DNA from: Nocardia higoensis NBRC 100133
Lineage (GTDB): Bacteria; Actinomycetota; Actinomycetes; Mycobacteriales; Mycobacteriaceae
Reading direction: 5' to 3'
NCBI RefSeq assembly: GCF_000308595.1
Contig: NZ_BAGA01000109.1
Span: 1 to 64,000, forward strand
Length of the DNA: 64,000 bases
Part shown: positions 63,126-64,000 of the stretch, in pieces
Layout: each line of letters starts with the position of its first letter
How positions within the stretch are numbered: the first letter of the stretch is position 1
Program-made: the position numbers and the translations under genes
Notes under the pieces: generated by a model
The model's input: only the letters and a program-made list of their open reading frames with translations
What the model was told of the DNA's origin: nothing
Databases searched by the model: none

Positions 63126-64000
63126 CGATGGCTCCCATCGTGCGCTCCGGGGGGACGAAATTCTCGGCATCGATGCCGTGGCCCGCCCACTTGTTCCACA
63201 TGGCGCCGCGCCAGATCCCGGCGATCTCGGCATCGTCGGCGCCGCCCCGAAGTGCTTGCCGCACATCGAATTCCTGATCGCTGAACAGACACGAGCGCAG
63301 CATGCCGTCGGCGGTGAGCCTGGTGCGATCGCAGCTGTCGCAGAACTTGCGGGTGACCGTGGCGATGATGCCGACCGCGGCGGGACCGCCGTCCACGAGC
63401 CACTTCTCGGCCGGTGCGGACGGATCCGCGCGCCCCACCTCGTCGAGGGTGAAGCGGGCGCCGAGTACCTCGAGCAGTTCCGCCGCGGTGACCATGTTGG
63501 CCCGCGCCCACTCGTGATCGGCGTCCAGCGGCATCTCCTCGATGAAGCGCAGCTCGCACTCCTCGTCCAGGCACCAGCGCAGCAGATCCGGCGCGCCGGC
63601 GAGGGTTCCGCGCATCAGGACCGCATTGACCTTCACGGGGGCGAGCCCGGCGTCACGGGCGGCGCGGATGCCTGCCAGCACCGAATCCAGCCGATCACGC
63701 CGCGTGAGACGGGCGAAGCCGAGCGGATCGACGGTGTCGAGGGAGACATTGACCCGGTGCAGACCGGCCTCGGCGAGGCCGCGGGCGCGGTGTGCCAGCC
63801 CGACGCCGTTGGTGGTCATGGCCAGCGGCACCTGCGGCACGCGCTGGTGGCAGCCCGCGATGATCCGCTCCAGATCGCGGCGCATCAGCGGCTCACCACC
63901 GGTGAAGCGGACCTCTCGCACACCCAGTTCCTCGACGGCGAGCGCGACCAGCCGGACGATCTCCTCGGCGGTCAGCAACTCGTCGGCGGGAATGGGCGGC
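63118..64000 (-). CDS. moaA: GTP 3',8-cyclase MoaA (N-terminus beyond window)
   Basis: A radical SAM enzyme of molybdenum-cofactor synthesis. About 294 residues are visible: [34 protein letters not shown] and the C-terminal cluster with [21 protein letters not shown] (second iron-sulfur Cys set). The first CxxxCxxC lies outside the window. The final GG-like end is not full-family; the tail reads [11 protein letters not shown], matching the GG motif needed for activity. It overlaps moaD. Confidence 0.95.
   Translation of the reverse strand, partial: PPIPADELLTAEEIVRLVALAVEELGVREVRFTGGEPLMRRDLERIIAGCHQRVPQVPLAMTTNGVGLAHRARGLAEAGLHRVNVSLDTVDPLGFARLTRRDRLDSVLAGIRAARDAGLAPVKVNAVLMRGTLAGAPDLLRWCLDEECELRFIEEMPLDADHEWARANMVTAAELLEVLGARFTLDEVGRADPSAPAEKWLVDGGPAAVGIIATVTRKFCDSCDRTRLTADGMLRSCLFSDQEFDVRQALRGGADDAEIAGIWRGAMWNKWAGHGIDAENFVPPERTMGAIGG

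Overview
The window is high-GC, densely coded actinobacterial chromosome, most likely from Nocardia or a close relative in the Mycobacteriales. I infer this from gene order rather than from any search. From gatC/gatA to the nrd genes the order closely follows the Mycobacterium tuberculosis block Rv3011c to Rv3053c: gatA, gatC, ACT protein, ligA, MetE-like, mnmA, cysteine desulfurase, two acyltransferases, etfA/etfB, the Rv3030-Rv3031-Rv3032 polysaccharide genes, PQQ-propeller lipoprotein, Rv3037c/Rv3038c methyltransferases, enoyl-CoA hydratase, NUDIX, ABC ATPase, serB2, ctaD, fecB, nrdF, nrdE, nrdI, nrdH. Local insertions include an Ssu-type transporter, type II NADH dehydrogenase with LysR, an SPW protein with TetR, a secreted lipase, mgtE with VapB and an LLM oxidoreductase. 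I saw no rRNA, tRNA, IS element, prophage or CRISPR array.

Layout. 1-5 kb: a Ser/Thr kinase cut by the window edge, a beta-lactamase-fold lipoprotein and a NarL-type two-component system. 5-9 kb: secreted phospholipase A2 overlapping a membrane hydrolase, a SRPBCC protein behind a perfect KstR-type operator, and a divergent TetR/SDR pair with two matching operators. 9-21 kb: GatCA, ACT protein, small envelope genes, a stand-alone AAA ATPase, LigA, MetE-like protein, MnmA and cysteine desulfurase. 21-30 kb: Ssu-type ABC transporter, two lipid acyltransferases, NDH-2, LysR and ETF. 30-39 kb: the methylglucose-lipopolysaccharide-type operon (methyltransferase, GH57, GT4, with 4-nt overlaps) and a separate hexapeptide acyltransferase. 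39-49 kb: methyltransferases, enoyl-CoA hydratase, NUDIX, ABC ATPase, PTH2, SerB, CtaD. 49-60 kb: VOC, FecB, Tat-exported dioxygenase, class Ib ribonucleotide reductase split by mgtE, vapB and LLM. 60-64 kb: FMN reductase/TetR, NadE, MoaD and MoaA (cut by the edge).

Regulation is unusually legible. At least seventeen genes start 5-9 nt after a TAnnnT hexamer without a Shine-Dalgarno sequence, so leaderless transcription looks common. Paired NrdR-like boxes with the same 32-bp centre spacing lie before both nrdF and nrdH, which would coordinate the two separated halves of the same enzyme. Perfect or near-perfect palindromes mark the SRPBCC, TetR/SDR, lysR/ndh, etf and TetR/SPW promoters. The least explained signals are an 18-codon Pro/Arg-rich leader ORF with a strong ribosome binding site upstream of mgtE, an 11-nt-phased triple repeat before the exported dioxygenase, and an AAA ATPase whose catalytic Glu and switch His positions both appear to be Asp.
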